Origin: CAYLLN01 sp033762315
GTDB lineage: Bacteria; Planctomycetota; Planctomycetia; Pirellulales; Pirellulaceae
NCBI GenBank assembly: GCA_033762315.1
Contig: JANRLS010000271.1
Coordinates: forward strand, 1 to 64,000
Direction: 5' to 3'
DNA: 64,000 bases
Numbering within the stretch: the stretch's first letter is position 1; every line of letters begins with the position of its first letter. Below, in pieces: positions 1 to 7,256 of this stretch. The position numbers and the translations under genes were made by a program. The notes under the pieces were generated by a model, which saw nothing but the letters and a program-made list of their open reading frames with translations, ran no database searches and was not told the origin of the DNA.

Positions 1-839
1 ACGATGCTGGCGTCTTCGATGGGCATGGTTCGCTCGGAGGTGCGCAGCTGCACCTGGAGCTCAAACAGCACTTCCTGTGTTCGCAGTGTTTCTTCGAGCG
101 CCAGGCGAAGGGCATCGGCCTGGGACCCAAGTCGCTGGACCAAGTCCAAATAGGAATCAAGGCGGTCGCCAGCCGGCTTGGCCCGATATTTGGCCACGTA
201 CTTGCCGAAACGAATCGGGGCCATGCTGAAATAGGTGTTGCTAGCCGTATGCACCGGGAGCTGACCCGCGATTTGCGCCACCGTCAGCATTTCGCGCCAA
301 TGCCAGTGAAGCGGATTCCAGTCGCCCCCGGTGAGAGCGCCTTGCAGCGTCGCGAGCGGGTTGTCGTCCGCTTTCACAAGCACCTGCTCCAGTCGCAGAT
401 AGTCCTTCACGTTCCGGGCGAAGAACACCGGGTGATTGATCATCACGAAATCCTGCGTCGGACCTTTTTGCTCGTCCGCCAGCACGACGTCGCCCGCCAC
501 CCCCAGCACCTTGATTGCCATACCACGGCCATCTGGAATGGCATCGGACTGAATCTGACTGGCCGCACTGGAAAACCGCACGATTGCCGGATAGACGCTG
601 TCGCGCTCGAAAAGGCCTTGGGCCAGCTCGTTGGGCAGGTTCGGCAGTACCCGCAGCTCCCCTTGGGCATAACCACGCGTCTTGACGTGCACATCCGCGC
701 GAAACTGGCCGCTTTTCGCCTTGCTCCGCGTCAGATTCAACTCCAAAGCTTGAACCACTCGCTGGATGTCATCCGCCTCATCCGCCGGGATTGTTTCGAC
801 GTCCTCCGTATACGGCAGGGGCGGGTTGGCATTGGTCAT
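1..839 (-). CDS. Catalase-family haem protein, C-terminus cut by window edge
   Basis: About 279 codons are visible; the gene runs off the left edge. The protein carries catalase-core signatures: VHVKTRGYAQGELRV near residue 50 (the usual distal-histidine stretch), IVRFSSAASQ, DGRGMAIKVLG and DFVMINHPVFFAR, where catalases place the distal Asn. The later MAPIRFGKYVAKY is typical of the small catalase-like/SrpA-type proteins rather than classical large-subunit catalases. The haem-ligating Tyr region lies outside the window, so activity cannot be judged. There is no signal peptide. It starts 11 nt after the upstream cupin gene ends, so the two are probably co-transcribed. A role in peroxide handling is inferred from the family only. 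Confidence 0.85.
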   Translation of the reverse strand, partial: MTNANPPLPYTEDVETIPADEADDIQRVVQALELNLTRSKAKSGQFRADVHVKTRGYAQGELRVLPNLPNELAQGLFERDSVYPAIVRFSSAASQIQSDAIPDGRGMAIKVLGVAGDVVLADEQKGPTQDFVMINHPVFFARNVKDYLRLEQVLVKADDNPLATLQGALTGGDWNPLHWHWREMLTVAQIAGQLPVHTASNTYFSMAPIRFGKYVAKYRAKPAGDRLDSYLDLVQRLGSQADALRLALEETLRTQEVLFELQVQLRTSERTMPIEDASI

Positions 840-850
840 CGCGGGGGCCT

Positions 851-1147
851 CTATTTAGTCGTTTTGCCGTCGAAGTGCTCATTATCGGCCTCAGCGTCCT
901 CACAAGCATGATGGACGACGCCATCTCGGTGATTCGGCGGGGCGTAGATCGTGTAGAGTTTCAGGGGAACGCTCCCGGTGTTGACAATATTGTGATTCAC
1001 CCCAGCGGGAACGACCACTGCCAAACCCGCTCGGATCGCCGTGCGGACCCCCTTGAGAATGGCTTCACCGGTCCCCACTTCCACGCGAAAGACCTGGTCG
1101 AGGGTATGCACTTCCGCCCCGATCTCCTCCCTGGGCTTGAGCGACAT
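851..1147 (-). CDS. Small cupin-domain protein, N-terminus possibly truncated
   Basis: This 98-aa single-domain cupin has the family stretch MSLKPREEIGAEVH at its start, a cupin motif 2 (VVVPAGVNHNIVNTG) in mid-protein, and the family C-terminal stretch LYTIYAPPNHRDG...EHFDGKT. Cupins of this kind normally have about 30 residues before MSLKP. The frame is open upstream (STKNYRLVV precedes the Met) but no good start codon or ribosome site is visible there. Either this internal ATG is used or the 5' end has been lost. The gene lies between a Gly/Tyr-rich secreted protein and the catalase-like gene, with 11 nt to the latter. Substrate unknown; one metal site is likely. Confidence 0.75.
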   Translation of the reverse strand: MSLKPREEIGAEVHTLDQVFRVEVGTGEAILKGVRTAIRAGLAVVVPAGVNHNIVNTGSVPLKLYTIYAPPNHRDGVVHHACEDAEADNEHFDGKTTK

Positions 1148-1222
1148 GACGACGAGTCGGTAGTTCTTTGTAGACCCAAGCCAACCACAAGGAGTACTTG
1201 GGACGATCAGGGACCGGCGCTC

Positions 1223-1681
1223 TCAATATCTTTCGTATCCGTAAGGGCTGTAAAATCTGGTCTGGTTGGGGTTGTAAACGGGCCGGTAGGCACCTCCTTG
1301 GAACTGCAATCCCCGGTATTGCAGGTTGTAAGTTGGGGCGATGCTGTAGCTGTAGCCGCTGTACGACGGGTACGTGTACACAGCAGGTGAGCCGTATCCG
1401 TAGGGACCGTTCCCATATCCCGTGTATCCGTAGGCCTGGCCGCCGTAGCCACCGTACCCGTAACTACGGTAGCTTCTCGACTCGTAGCCTACCGCCCCAT
1501 ATCGGCCAGTACCGAAACCGCTATAGCGGTTGTAGCCCGAGCCGTAGTGGGTCTGGATCGGTACGGAAAGCCGGATTCCCTGGGCAACCGCTTCGTTCGA
1601 GGCAGTCGGCGTCAGAGTCACCAAGCAGAGAGCGAAAGCCGTCGCTCCGGCAAGCGCCGGAAGGCGAATCGTTTGTATCAT
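1223..1681 (-). CDS. Secreted Gly/Tyr-rich low-complexity protein
   Basis: The protein is 152 aa. The start at 1681 is chosen because AAGGA lies 7 nt upstream and a signal peptide follows directly (MIQTIRLPALAGATAFALCL... cleaved near NEAVAQG). An ATG 39 nt further upstream lacks these features. The mature part is strongly biased to Gly, Tyr and Ser with repeats such as YGYGGYGG and YGYTGYGNGPYGYG. No enzymatic domain is visible. Such compositions occur in secreted structural or surface proteins. Function unknown. It lies upstream of the cupin gene on the same strand with a gap of about 75 nt. Confidence 0.7.
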   Translation of the reverse strand: MIQTIRLPALAGATAFALCLVTLTPTASNEAVAQGIRLSVPIQTHYGSGYNRYSGFGTGRYGAVGYESRSYRSYGYGGYGGQAYGYTGYGNGPYGYGSPAVYTYPSYSGYSYSIAPTYNLQYRGLQFQGGAYRPVYNPNQTRFYSPYGYERY

Positions 1682-1780
1682 CGGATGATCCTTGCAAATG
1701 AGTTGGTCGAATGCAAACAAGCCCGTTGCGGCCGGAGTTGCCCGAGGGCCAATCCGCGCCGCAACCGGCAGATGGTCGAT

Positions 1781-2488
1781 CTATTTGGGCGTCACTGGCG
1801 TCGTCCGTGCCGCTGAGACCGGCAGAGCGATCGGAGTGTTCTGACGAACCGCGCGCAGTTGCAGGAGCTGTTCCTTAGTGAGGACGTTTTCGATCTCCAC
1901 GAGCTTGTCAGCTTCAAGTGACACCAGTCGGGTGTGCAGTCCCTGAATGTCACGGTTCAACGAGCGGAGGCGGTTAAGGCACTTTTCCTGGAGCTTGTCG
2001 GCCGCCAGTTCTTGCTCGGCCGTCAAGGAAACGCCGACGATCGCAATCTCTTCTTCCACCGCACTGGCCGGCTTGGCAGTCGCCTGGTTCGGCTTCTCGT
2101 CCGTCCCGGCGAGCGCCTTTTGATGCTGGGCCGTCTTGCGGCGCTGGTCGCGAACCTGCTTCCGCTGGGGTTCGGTGAGGTTGTCTTCAATGGCGGCGAG
2201 CAGGGAGGCCTCCGTGCAGATCGTCTCCATGTAGCTGTCGCTAAACTTTTTCCAAACCACCGCAACGTCCGCGTCGTATTCGCGGACAATCTCCTTGATT
2301 TGGTCTTGCTGCGGCCGGGAAAGCGTGAGGCTCTCCAGGCAATGTGGTATCCCCGCCTGGTCAGGTGCGGCTTGGAGACTCGGCTTGACGGCTGGGGTGG
2401 GGCGATCTTGGGCAAAGCCCGGCGCGAGTGCCAGACCGCCGGCGAGCGCCACGGCCATTGCGCCTTGTGAGAACGTGCGGTAATTCAT
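1781..2488 (-). CDS. Exported LTxxQ-motif helical protein (Spy/CpxP-like motif)
   Basis: The protein is 235 aa, starting at the Met preceded by AAAGGA. An N-terminal signal peptide ends near residue 26 (LAPGFAQ). The mature protein is helical and contains four LTxxQ-like motifs: LSRPQ (56-60), LTEPQ (104-108), LTAEQ (155-159) and LTKEQ (203-207). This motif defines the periplasmic Spy/CpxP group of envelope-stress chaperones and also occurs in many planctomycete exported helical proteins. Cysteines at about 50, 91 and 170 could form a disulfide. Proposed role: periplasmic binding or chaperone protein, by motif only. It shares strand with the following small exported proteins. Confidence 0.65.
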   Translation of the reverse strand: MNYRTFSQGAMAVALAGGLALAPGFAQDRPTPAVKPSLQAAPDQAGIPHCLESLTLSRPQQDQIKEIVREYDADVAVVWKKFSDSYMETICTEASLLAAIEDNLTEPQRKQVRDQRRKTAQHQKALAGTDEKPNQATAKPASAVEEEIAIVGVSLTAEQELAADKLQEKCLNRLRSLNRDIQGLHTRLVSLEADKLVEIENVLTKEQLLQLRAVRQNTPIALPVSAARTTPVTPK

Positions 2489-2686
2489 AATCAGCATCCT
2501 TTTGTTAGGTCTCGAACCGTTCACGAAAGCAACGTGCTTCCGTGTTGCATCAATGATTGCGGTAGTTACTTACTGCGTCTCAGCGTTGGCTGCGCTGAAC
2601 CTCGGTCTCCTGAAGGAGCACACCTACGGTTTGAATGGGTAGCCGCCCGGCGCTTCGGCCAGCGAGTTGATCAACGACTTCCCTCA

Positions 2687-2996
2687 TTATTCACAGGCCG
2701 CGAAATCAGCGTTCTTGTCCAGCGCCTCGATACAGGTCGCCGCGTTCCGGTCTCCTTCGTTCGTTGTCACGCGGATCCTGCTCCCAGCCTTGAGGCCCTC
2801 TGCATTGCAGGTCGTGCCGTCGCAGGTCACCTGGGAGCCTTCCACCAATGAGTGGGAGTACTCTTTTCCATCCTTGCTCGCCATCACCAGCTTGTTGCCG
2901 GTGATGCTGAACTTTACCCTCGTACTTGCCCGCGGAGTTCTGCTGCTTGCGGTCGGTCGGCGCCTGGTGATTTGTCTTTTTCACTTCTGTGGACAT
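2687..2996 (-). pseudogene. Frameshifted small HSHS/TCDG-type hypothetical protein
   Basis: Two frames together make one protein. The first begins MSTEVKKTNHQ and runs to GKYEGKV. The second continues with SITGNKLVMASKDGKEYSHS, then SLVEGSQVTCDGTTCNAEG and the end DKNADFAACE. The switch falls at about 2920-2930, where a one-base change in length would restore a protein of about 100 aa. Homologous short proteins with a HSH...VTCDG...RVTT layout exist in several bacteria as far as I recall, always as one frame. This is either a real lesion or a sequencing/assembly error. Function unknown. It lies between two exported-protein genes on the same strand. Confidence 0.6.
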
Positions 2997-3176
2997 CGCG
3001 ATTTCCTTCTGTTAAAAACTGCCCGGACCTGCTCACGGAGGCAACAGGCCACCGCCTCCCGCCGACAATTTCTGGTCGATGGGCTCATTGGGTCCGCGCT
3101 GACGTGCTGCTGAATCGTGCTTGTGATTCAACCTGAAACCGTTCGGCACGCCTCAAACGCATCCAGCGAGAGCTTC

Positions 3177-3656
3177 CTATTTCTGGGCCACGATGAGTTT
3201 GACTTCCTTTGAGAAGTCGGCGCCGCTACTTGCCGTGTGGCCTGTCACTTTGATCGTAAAGTCGCCCAACGCAGCGTCCGGCGCCGCCTTGAGCATCAGC
3301 CCCGCGTCCATGTCGCCCTGTTTGATGACGGGGTCGGCCGTCTCCAGGGTCACGCCCTGAGGCAGGCCAGATACTTTGATCGACACTTCCTCGCGGAAGT
3401 TTTCGCCGCGGTTGATGCCGATCAGCATCGACTTCCCCTCCCCTTGCGTGAGCCTGACCGACTCGAACGGCACGCTGAGGCTGAACGTCTTATCCGCCTC
3501 CCCGGCAATCGGTTTTTTGGCAACAACTTTCACGGGTTCGTTCGGTTGCACACCTGCAGCTGGAGCGACTGCTTGTGGCCTATCGGACGAACTCTCCGTG
3601 CAGCCGACGGCGACGGCCAGCGTCAGACAAACCAAACCAGCAACTAACGTCTTCAT
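3177..3656 (-). CDS. Lipoprotein with Ig-like/COG-type beta domain
   Basis: The protein is 159 aa. The start at 3656 has AAGGG about 8 nt upstream and opens with a lipoprotein signal (MKTLVAGLVCLTLAVAVGC, Cys about residue 19). After a Pro/Ala-rich linker the mature part contains a beta-rich region with stretches SVRLTQGEGKSMLIGINRG, VSIKVSGLPQGVTLE and GDFTIKVTGHT, which resemble Ig-like or NPCBM-associated-type domains of planctomycete lipoproteins. There are no catalytic residues to point to. A membrane-anchored structural or binding protein is inferred. Confidence 0.7.
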   Translation of the reverse strand: MKTLVAGLVCLTLAVAVGCTESSSDRPQAVAPAAGVQPNEPVKVVAKKPIAGEADKTFSLSVPFESVRLTQGEGKSMLIGINRGENFREEVSIKVSGLPQGVTLETADPVIKQGDMDAGLMLKAAPDAALGDFTIKVTGHTASSGADFSKEVKLIVAQK

Positions 3657-3695
3657 GGTTATATCCCTTCGTAAAAACGGTCCCGTCGACACTTG

Positions 3696-3980
3696 CTACG
3701 TGCGAGTACGACGCGGACCCCATGCGATAAACTCTTTCGCCCCCCGCCGGGCATCGCCAGCGGGGCTTGCCGCGGCAGCCGCACTGGCGGTTGCCAAATG
3801 GCGGTACGCGGCTGCGACTTGCCAAGCCTCTTCTCGATAGGCAGGGGTGTCGCCATCGACCACAATGCCGAATTTCATTCTGCGGGAGGCGAACTGGAGC
3901 ACGGTGATTTTGACCACGCGCTCGAGTTCGCCGCCCTCCTCGATGGCCGTTTCCCCATTTCTTCTCGATTGCACCAGCAT
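3696..3980 (-). CDS. csrA: CsrA-family carbon-storage regulator-like protein, C-terminally extended
   Basis: The protein is 94 aa, starting at the Met with AGGAAA about 8 nt upstream. Residues 1-52 follow the CsrA pattern: MLVQSRRNGET for the usual MLILTRRxGET, a central beta segment VVKITVLQF...MKFGIVVD, and AYREEAWQ (48-55) for the usual VHREEIY, keeping the RNA-binding Arg (R49). The region after VVKITVLQ is slightly longer than in classical CsrA, and the last 40 residues are an Ala/Arg-rich tail not normally present (CsrA is about 60-75 aa). CsrA proteins bind GGA motifs in mRNA leaders and control translation. RNA binding here is inferred. Confidence 0.65.
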   Translation of the reverse strand: MLVQSRRNGETAIEEGGELERVVKITVLQFASRRMKFGIVVDGDTPAYREEAWQVAAAYRHLATASAAAAASPAGDARRGAKEFIAWGPRRTRT

Positions 3981-4048
3981 GTCGAGTTTCCTGTTGCGTG
4001 AGGGCAACGATGATTGTCAGTCCAAGACGGCACGTGCCGCGGTCGAAA

Positions 4049-4348
4049 TTACAACGCCCGAGCCGCGATATCCTCCCCGATGTCTGGCGTGGCGCGGGAG
4101 GTTCCCTTCGGCTCGTTGCTCGGCAACGCCCGCTTGGCGATGGCCACGAGGTGACCGGCGGTCAATACGCCGATCGCGAAACCGACGATCAACGCTCCGA
4201 ACAACAGGGCCGCGTTCGGCATCGTCAGCGTCAGAAACAACAGATGCGTTTCGACGGCCTGGGTGTTCTGCAAGACGACGACCAACACCAGCAAAGTGAC
4301 CGCGGCGATGGCGACGACCTTCAGTTTGTTAAGCGTCCCGGTCAACAT
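4049..4348 (-). CDS. LapA-domain (DUF1049) inner-membrane protein
   Basis: The protein is 99 aa. Two hydrophobic helices (about residues 10-30 and 44-66) flank a polar stretch with the family signature LQNTQAVETHLLFLTLTMP, the hallmark of LapA/DUF1049 small membrane proteins. In enterobacteria LapA works with LapB in lipopolysaccharide assembly. Single LapA-domain proteins elsewhere are often uncharacterised, so only membrane location and family are firm. The C-terminal 30 residues are cytoplasmic and polar. It lies 68 nt upstream of the CsrA-like gene on the same strand. Confidence 0.8.
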   Translation of the reverse strand: MLTGTLNKLKVVAIAAVTLLVLVVVLQNTQAVETHLLFLTLTMPNAALLFGALIVGFAIGVLTAGHLVAIAKRALPSNEPKGTSRATPDIGEDIAARAL

Positions 4349-4366
4349 GATTCACTCCAATTCACA

Positions 4367-4791
4367 TTAGAAGAATTTGTCTTTTGTCCGCTTCCGCGCC
4401 TCGCTGTCGATTCCTACTTTCCCATTCCAACCCAGCAGCACCTCGGAAACGGATGGCTCCGCCAGCCTAGCAATCAGAAAAACGATGCCCGCCTCGCTGC
4501 ACTGCCGGCGGCGTTCGCCGTCGGCCCAGTTGGCAAACGACCTAATGCAGGAATCGCTCTGCGTTGCGTCGCACCGCAGTTGTCTTGCGGGGCGGTGTCC
4601 GTCCATGGAGGGCAGTCCAGAAGGTGCAGCACGACATCAGGGTGTTGAACGTCGGCCGCGATCAGGGCGCCGTGACCGACCGTTACCGCCGTGGGCGCGT
4701 GGCCCGTCCGCTGCTCAGGGAAACGGCTGGCCAGGCGGGCAAGTTGTTCGGGGATACTCGATTCCGGGGCGTTCATTTGTGTCGAGCGCAT
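4367..4791 (-). pseudogene. Probable frameshifted small gene of unknown family
   Basis: Two partly overlapping frames look as if they belong together. One begins MNAPESSIPEQLARLASR and continues FPEQRTGHAPTAVTV, reminiscent of the N-terminus of DUF2294-type small proteins. It then runs into low-quality sequence and stops at 4474. The other ends with LAEPSVSEVLLGWNGKVGID and SEARKRTKDKFF, stopping at 4367. Neither frame alone looks like a complete protein and no ribosome site is visible. I read this as a decayed or frame-disrupted gene. Family assignment is weak, from remembered similarity of the RTGHAP motif only. Confidence 0.35.
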
Positions 4792-4847
4792 AAAAAAACC
4801 GATGCGGCGGAACACACGCTGTGCTCCGACGCATCGGTTTACTTTTT
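4792..4847 (-). terminator. Strong hairpin with U-runs on both sides
   Basis: Positions 4796-4811 pair with 4825-4840 (stem of 16 bp with one mismatch, core AAACCGATGCG / CGCATCGGTTT, loop about 13 nt). On the minus strand the stem is followed by seven T (4798-4792). On the plus strand it is followed by TTTACTTTTT. It could terminate in both directions. On the minus strand it lies directly before the reading frame starting at 4791, so it would act as a leader terminator/attenuator if a promoter lies to its right. Confidence 0.7.
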
Positions 4848-5080
4848 AACAAGCCTCCCGGACCAGCCGGGCTGCTCTGTATCTAGTCTTCCGAAGAACT
4901 GGTTGCGAGCCTGGCAGAATCTCTGGCTGAGCTCTCCACCGCACTCCCAGCTAGCCCAAGCATAGGGCCGAGCCGGAGAAATACAATGGGTGCATTGCCA
5001 GTTTGCCTCAGTTTGCCTCAAATTGGCGTAATTGTCCCCATGATTTGAAGTCTTTTGTCCCGATCCCCAGGATTTTCCCC

Positions 5081-5175
5081 GTGCCCGCCACCAAGCAATT
5101 GCGCGAGCGGCCTGCCGCCGAAGTGAAAACTTAGGGGGAGATTGAAGCTGCCGTCTGCGAAGGGATCTCGCGGGT
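5081..5175 (+). pseudogene. Remnant of the 5' end of a DUF2294-like gene
   Basis: Translation from the GTG gives VPATKQLRERPAAEVKT, a stop, then GEIEAAVCEGISR in the same frame. DUF2294-family proteins characteristically begin with a segment of the form KxKGEIEAAICEGISRFE before the YMGRGP motif. Here the frame holds an in-frame stop at about 5132 and similarity ends at SR, exactly where the terminal repeat of the 550-bp element at 5170 begins. I infer a gene broken by that element and since decayed. The family call rests on memory of the motif. Confidence 0.45.
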
Positions 5176-5719
5176 GGCCATCCCTGAAAGAGCTTTGGTC
5201 GTCAAGGGGGCGGCGGCGCGGTCGAGGATCGGAGTCGAGAGGCGGCTCGCTTGTCGAGTGGGTTCAAGGGGAAGTAAGAACGGTAAATGTTGCGGGACAG
5301 TCGATTCGTCACGGTCTCGTTAAGCGGGTTCGCGTGGGTCGTTCTTGTGCCTTCTGGCCGACCGCTCCCCAATCCATCCCTTCGTGGTTCCGAGCCGGCG
5401 AAAATGCTCGGCTCCTCCGTCGCTATGGCGGCGGACACCAGGAATCTGTGCGACCGTCTCGACCACAGGCGGCGTTCGGATCAGGTTGACGTGCTTTACG
5501 CACCATAGGCCACCTCGAACTGCGCGCGGGTGGCCGGGTTTGCTTGCAAACCGGGCCAGCAGGAGGCACAACTGCTGGTGGTTCCTCGGCGGCGGGGCTA
5601 CGGTGACAACCAGTTGCCAACTCGAACGCACAGGCTCTGCGTGACTGGTATCGTGCCTCTCCCCCGCCCAGCTTGCCAGCAAGCTGAGTTAGCCGCTCTT
5701 TCAGGGATGGGCCACCCGC
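5170..5719. mobile_element. 550-bp non-coding element with 24-bp terminal inverted repeats
   Basis: The left end 5170-5193 (GCGGGTGGCCATCCCTGAA plus AGAGC) recurs inverted at 5695-5719 with one inserted base. The enclosed segment has no convincing gene. It includes repeat family B (5526-5565) and a roughly 165-bp unit (5524-5690) that reappears split in two at 6424-6506 and 8718-8810. The left end abuts the broken DUF2294-like remnant. The structure suits a MITE-like non-autonomous element or a nested pile of intergenic repeats. No transposase is visible, and target duplications were not resolved. Confidence 0.5.
5526..5565. repeat. Repeat family B, copy 1 (GGGTTTGCTTGCAAACC hairpin)
   Basis: GCGGGTGGCC is followed by the palindrome GGTTTGCTTGCAAACC and GGGCCAGCAGGAGGC. 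The same layout recurs at 6426-6465, 7063-7095, 7741-7777 and 9352-9397. Stem bases vary with compensating changes (GAGGTTGC/GCAACCTC in one copy), so the fold rather than the sequence seems conserved. Confidence 0.7.
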
Positions 5720-5844
5720 TCACGGTGGTCGCCGATGGGTGCGGAATTGGCCGGCGGATGGTTGGTGAGTTGAACACCAAAACCGATAAAAGTGGCGATT
5801 CCTGCTGACCCGCTTGGCAAGCCAGCCGGGCCAACCGCGATGGT

Positions 5845-6318
5845 TTACCGCGGCTCTCGCTTCCAGGTTGTCGTGGCCGTGTTGACTTTGGCATCTCCGA
5901 TTGCGGCCGGAACAACGAGGGTTGAGTACCGCATCGAATCCCCCTCCAATTGAAACAAGGCCCGAGTGATCGTCCCCTTGTACGGGCCGAAGTCGTGGAC
6001 GAGGTCCATCACCTTTGGCCGGCCGGTGACATCGACGATTCGGATCACGCCTTGTTCGACCTGCTGTCCGCCGGTTTCCGTTCGCCAGGTGATTGACCAG
6101 CGGTCGTTTTCGACGGTCAGGATGCTGTACGCATCCTCACCACGCAGTGGTCTGCCATCGACAGCGTAAGCGAGCAGTGTCCAAGTCCCCTGCAGTGGCC
6201 TCAACTCGTCTTTCGCCTCCCAGGGTGCCACCGGCTCGGAACGAGAACTTGACGCTAGGATCACTGCGCCGGCAACGGCCACGAGAGAGACGAAAACTTT
6301 CCAGCGGTTGGGACGCAT
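5845..6318 (-). CDS. Exported TIGR03067-type planctomycete domain protein
   Basis: The protein is 157 aa with an N-terminal signal/anchor (MRPNRWKVFVSLVAVAGAV...). The mature part has the pattern of the TIGR03067 domain: DELRPLQGTWTLLAYAVDG RP near residue 38, then alternating beta strands (YSILTVENDRWSITWR, GVIRIVDVTGRPKVMDLVHD, GTITRALFQLEGDSMRYSTLV). This lipocalin-like domain is abundant in planctomycetes and acidobacteria, usually exported and of unknown function. It sits between the 550-bp element and the palindrome array and keeps host-like base composition, so it is probably a resident gene. Confidence 0.75.
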   Translation of the reverse strand: MRPNRWKVFVSLVAVAGAVILASSSRSEPVAPWEAKDELRPLQGTWTLLAYAVDGRPLRGEDAYSILTVENDRWSITWRTETGGQQVEQGVIRIVDVTGRPKVMDLVHDFGPYKGTITRALFQLEGDSMRYSTLVVPAAIGDAKVNTATTTWKREPR

Positions 6319-6505
6319 GGGAAACCTCCACGAACTTTACGGATTGACGATCGCTCCCTGATACGACGAATTGCCTACGCGGAGAGTTTTGCCGCGCTCC
6401 AGAGGATTATGCTGAAAACAAGTTCCGCGGGTGGCCGGGTTTGCTTGCAAACCGGGCCAGCAGGAGGCACAACTGCTGGTGGTTCCTCGGCGGCGGGGCT
6501 ACGGT
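6319..6505. other. Non-coding gap with left half of a split repeat
   Basis: No gene is visible. From 6424 to 6506 the sequence matches 5524-5606 almost exactly (repeat family B plus GGTTCCTCGGCGGCGGGGCT and ACGGTG). The match stops where the first palindrome begins. The continuation of the repeat is found at 8718. Confidence 0.7.
6426..6465. repeat. Repeat family B, copy 2
   Basis: Identical in layout to 5526-5565: GCGGGTGGCC, palindrome GGTTTGCTTGCAAACC, then GGGCCAGCAGGAGGC. It forms the left part of the repeat unit split by the block 6506-8717. Confidence 0.7.
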
Positions 6506-6561
6506 GGGAGGTCAAAAAGGGGACAGGTCCATATTTAACGCTTCGTGCGGCCAACAAATGG
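6506..6561. repeat. Palindrome family A, copy A1 (right arm missing)
   Basis: It contains the left arm (GGGAGGTCAAAAAGGGGAC, AGGTCCAT), the centre (ATTTAACGCTTCGTGCGG, CCAACAAATG) and no right arm. A2 follows as a direct repeat with a 56-bp period, which suggests slippage or nested insertion. Confidence 0.85.
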
Positions 6562-6637
6562 GGGAGGTCAAAAAGGGGACAGGTCCATATTTAACGCTTC
6601 GTGCGGCCAACAAATGGACCTGTCCCCTTTTATTCTC
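6562..6637. repeat. Palindrome family A, copy A2 (complete)
   Basis: This is the complete unit of about 77 bp. Left arm GGAGGTCAAAAAGGGG then ACAGGTCCAT pairs with right arm ATGGACCTGT then CCCCTTTTATTCTCC. The stem is about 25 bp with three mismatches near the tip, and the central 23-nt loop region is conserved between copies. Confidence 0.9.
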
Positions 6638-6818
6638 CTCCACACGCATCCATCGGGCGTTTTGAGGTTTAGTGGAGAACTAGGAGGCGACCTGGGAGAC
6701 ATACCGTCGTTCCGAAGATTTCAGCCTCTGCAACGAAGCAGTGTTTTGGTTGCACCGGACGGCACGGGCACGAGGCTTCCAATTCCACGATAAACTAGAA
6801 GAATTAAGGATAATCTTT

Positions 6819-7052
6819 ATGAAAGAAGAATACGAACAGATTAAGAGTGCCTTGGCTGCCGGATGCAGTCAGGCTCAATTTCAGTCGATGAAATGCCCAA
6901 AATGCGGAGGCGGACTGGTGTTGTCGGTGCATCCCAAAGGACAGCAGTTTCACGTCCGGTGCAGCGTTGACAGCACTCATCTGTCTATGCATGGCGAAAC
7001 TGGCAATCCTCCCGAATGGTGGAGTCAGGTCGATAAGCTAGGCTGGTATTAA
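6819..7052 (+). CDS. Small zinc-ribbon-like unknown protein (cassette gene 1)
   Basis: The protein is 77 aa. The start at 6819 is preceded by AAGGAT with suitable spacing in an A/T-rich leader; a longer frame upstream runs through non-coding sequence. The protein has CPKCGGGLVLSVHPKG around residues 25-40, with a later Cys (FHVRCSVDSTHLSMHG), giving a half zinc-ribbon plus Cys/His residues, and ends NPPEWWSQVDKLGWY. Similar small proteins are, as I recall, scattered across unrelated bacteria near polymorphic toxin loci. An immunity-like role is only a guess. It is flanked by palindromes A2 and A3 and has lower GC than its surroundings. Confidence 0.65.
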   Translation: MKEEYEQIKSALAAGCSQAQFQSMKCPKCGGGLVLSVHPKGQQFHVRCSVDSTHLSMHGETGNPPEWWSQVDKLGWY

Positions 7053-7062
7053 CGTATCCATC

Positions 7063-7095
7063 CGCGGGTGGCCAGGGTTGCTTGCAACCACCCCT
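7063..7095. repeat. Repeat family B, copy 3 (degenerate)
   Basis: CGCGGGTGGCCAGGGTTGC then TTGCAACCACCCC lies directly after the cassette gene 1 stop. It keeps the TTGC-TTGCAA centre but has diverged arms. Confidence 0.55.
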
Positions 7096-7135
7096 TTCAA
7101 GGTTTTTTGTTGGCCTCGCGGAGCAGTCGATAGGA

Positions 7136-7227
7136 GGGAGGTCAAAAAGGGGACAGGTCCATATTTAACGCTTCGTGCGGCCAACAAATGGACCTGTCCC
7201 CTTTTATTCTCCCCCTTTTATTCTCCC
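7136..7227. repeat. Palindrome family A, copy A3 (right end duplicated)
   Basis: A complete unit at 7136-7212 is followed by a second CCCCTTTTATTCTCCC, a partial duplication of the right end. It separates cassette genes 1 and 2. Confidence 0.88.
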
Positions 7228-7256
7228 GCATAGTTATATCGCATTTCGGGCAACGG

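Noticed and set aside
4839..5021. 60-aa minus-strand frame upstream of the hairpin, possible leader peptide
   Set aside because: It overlaps the hairpin stem, has no ribosome site and no run of regulatory codons.
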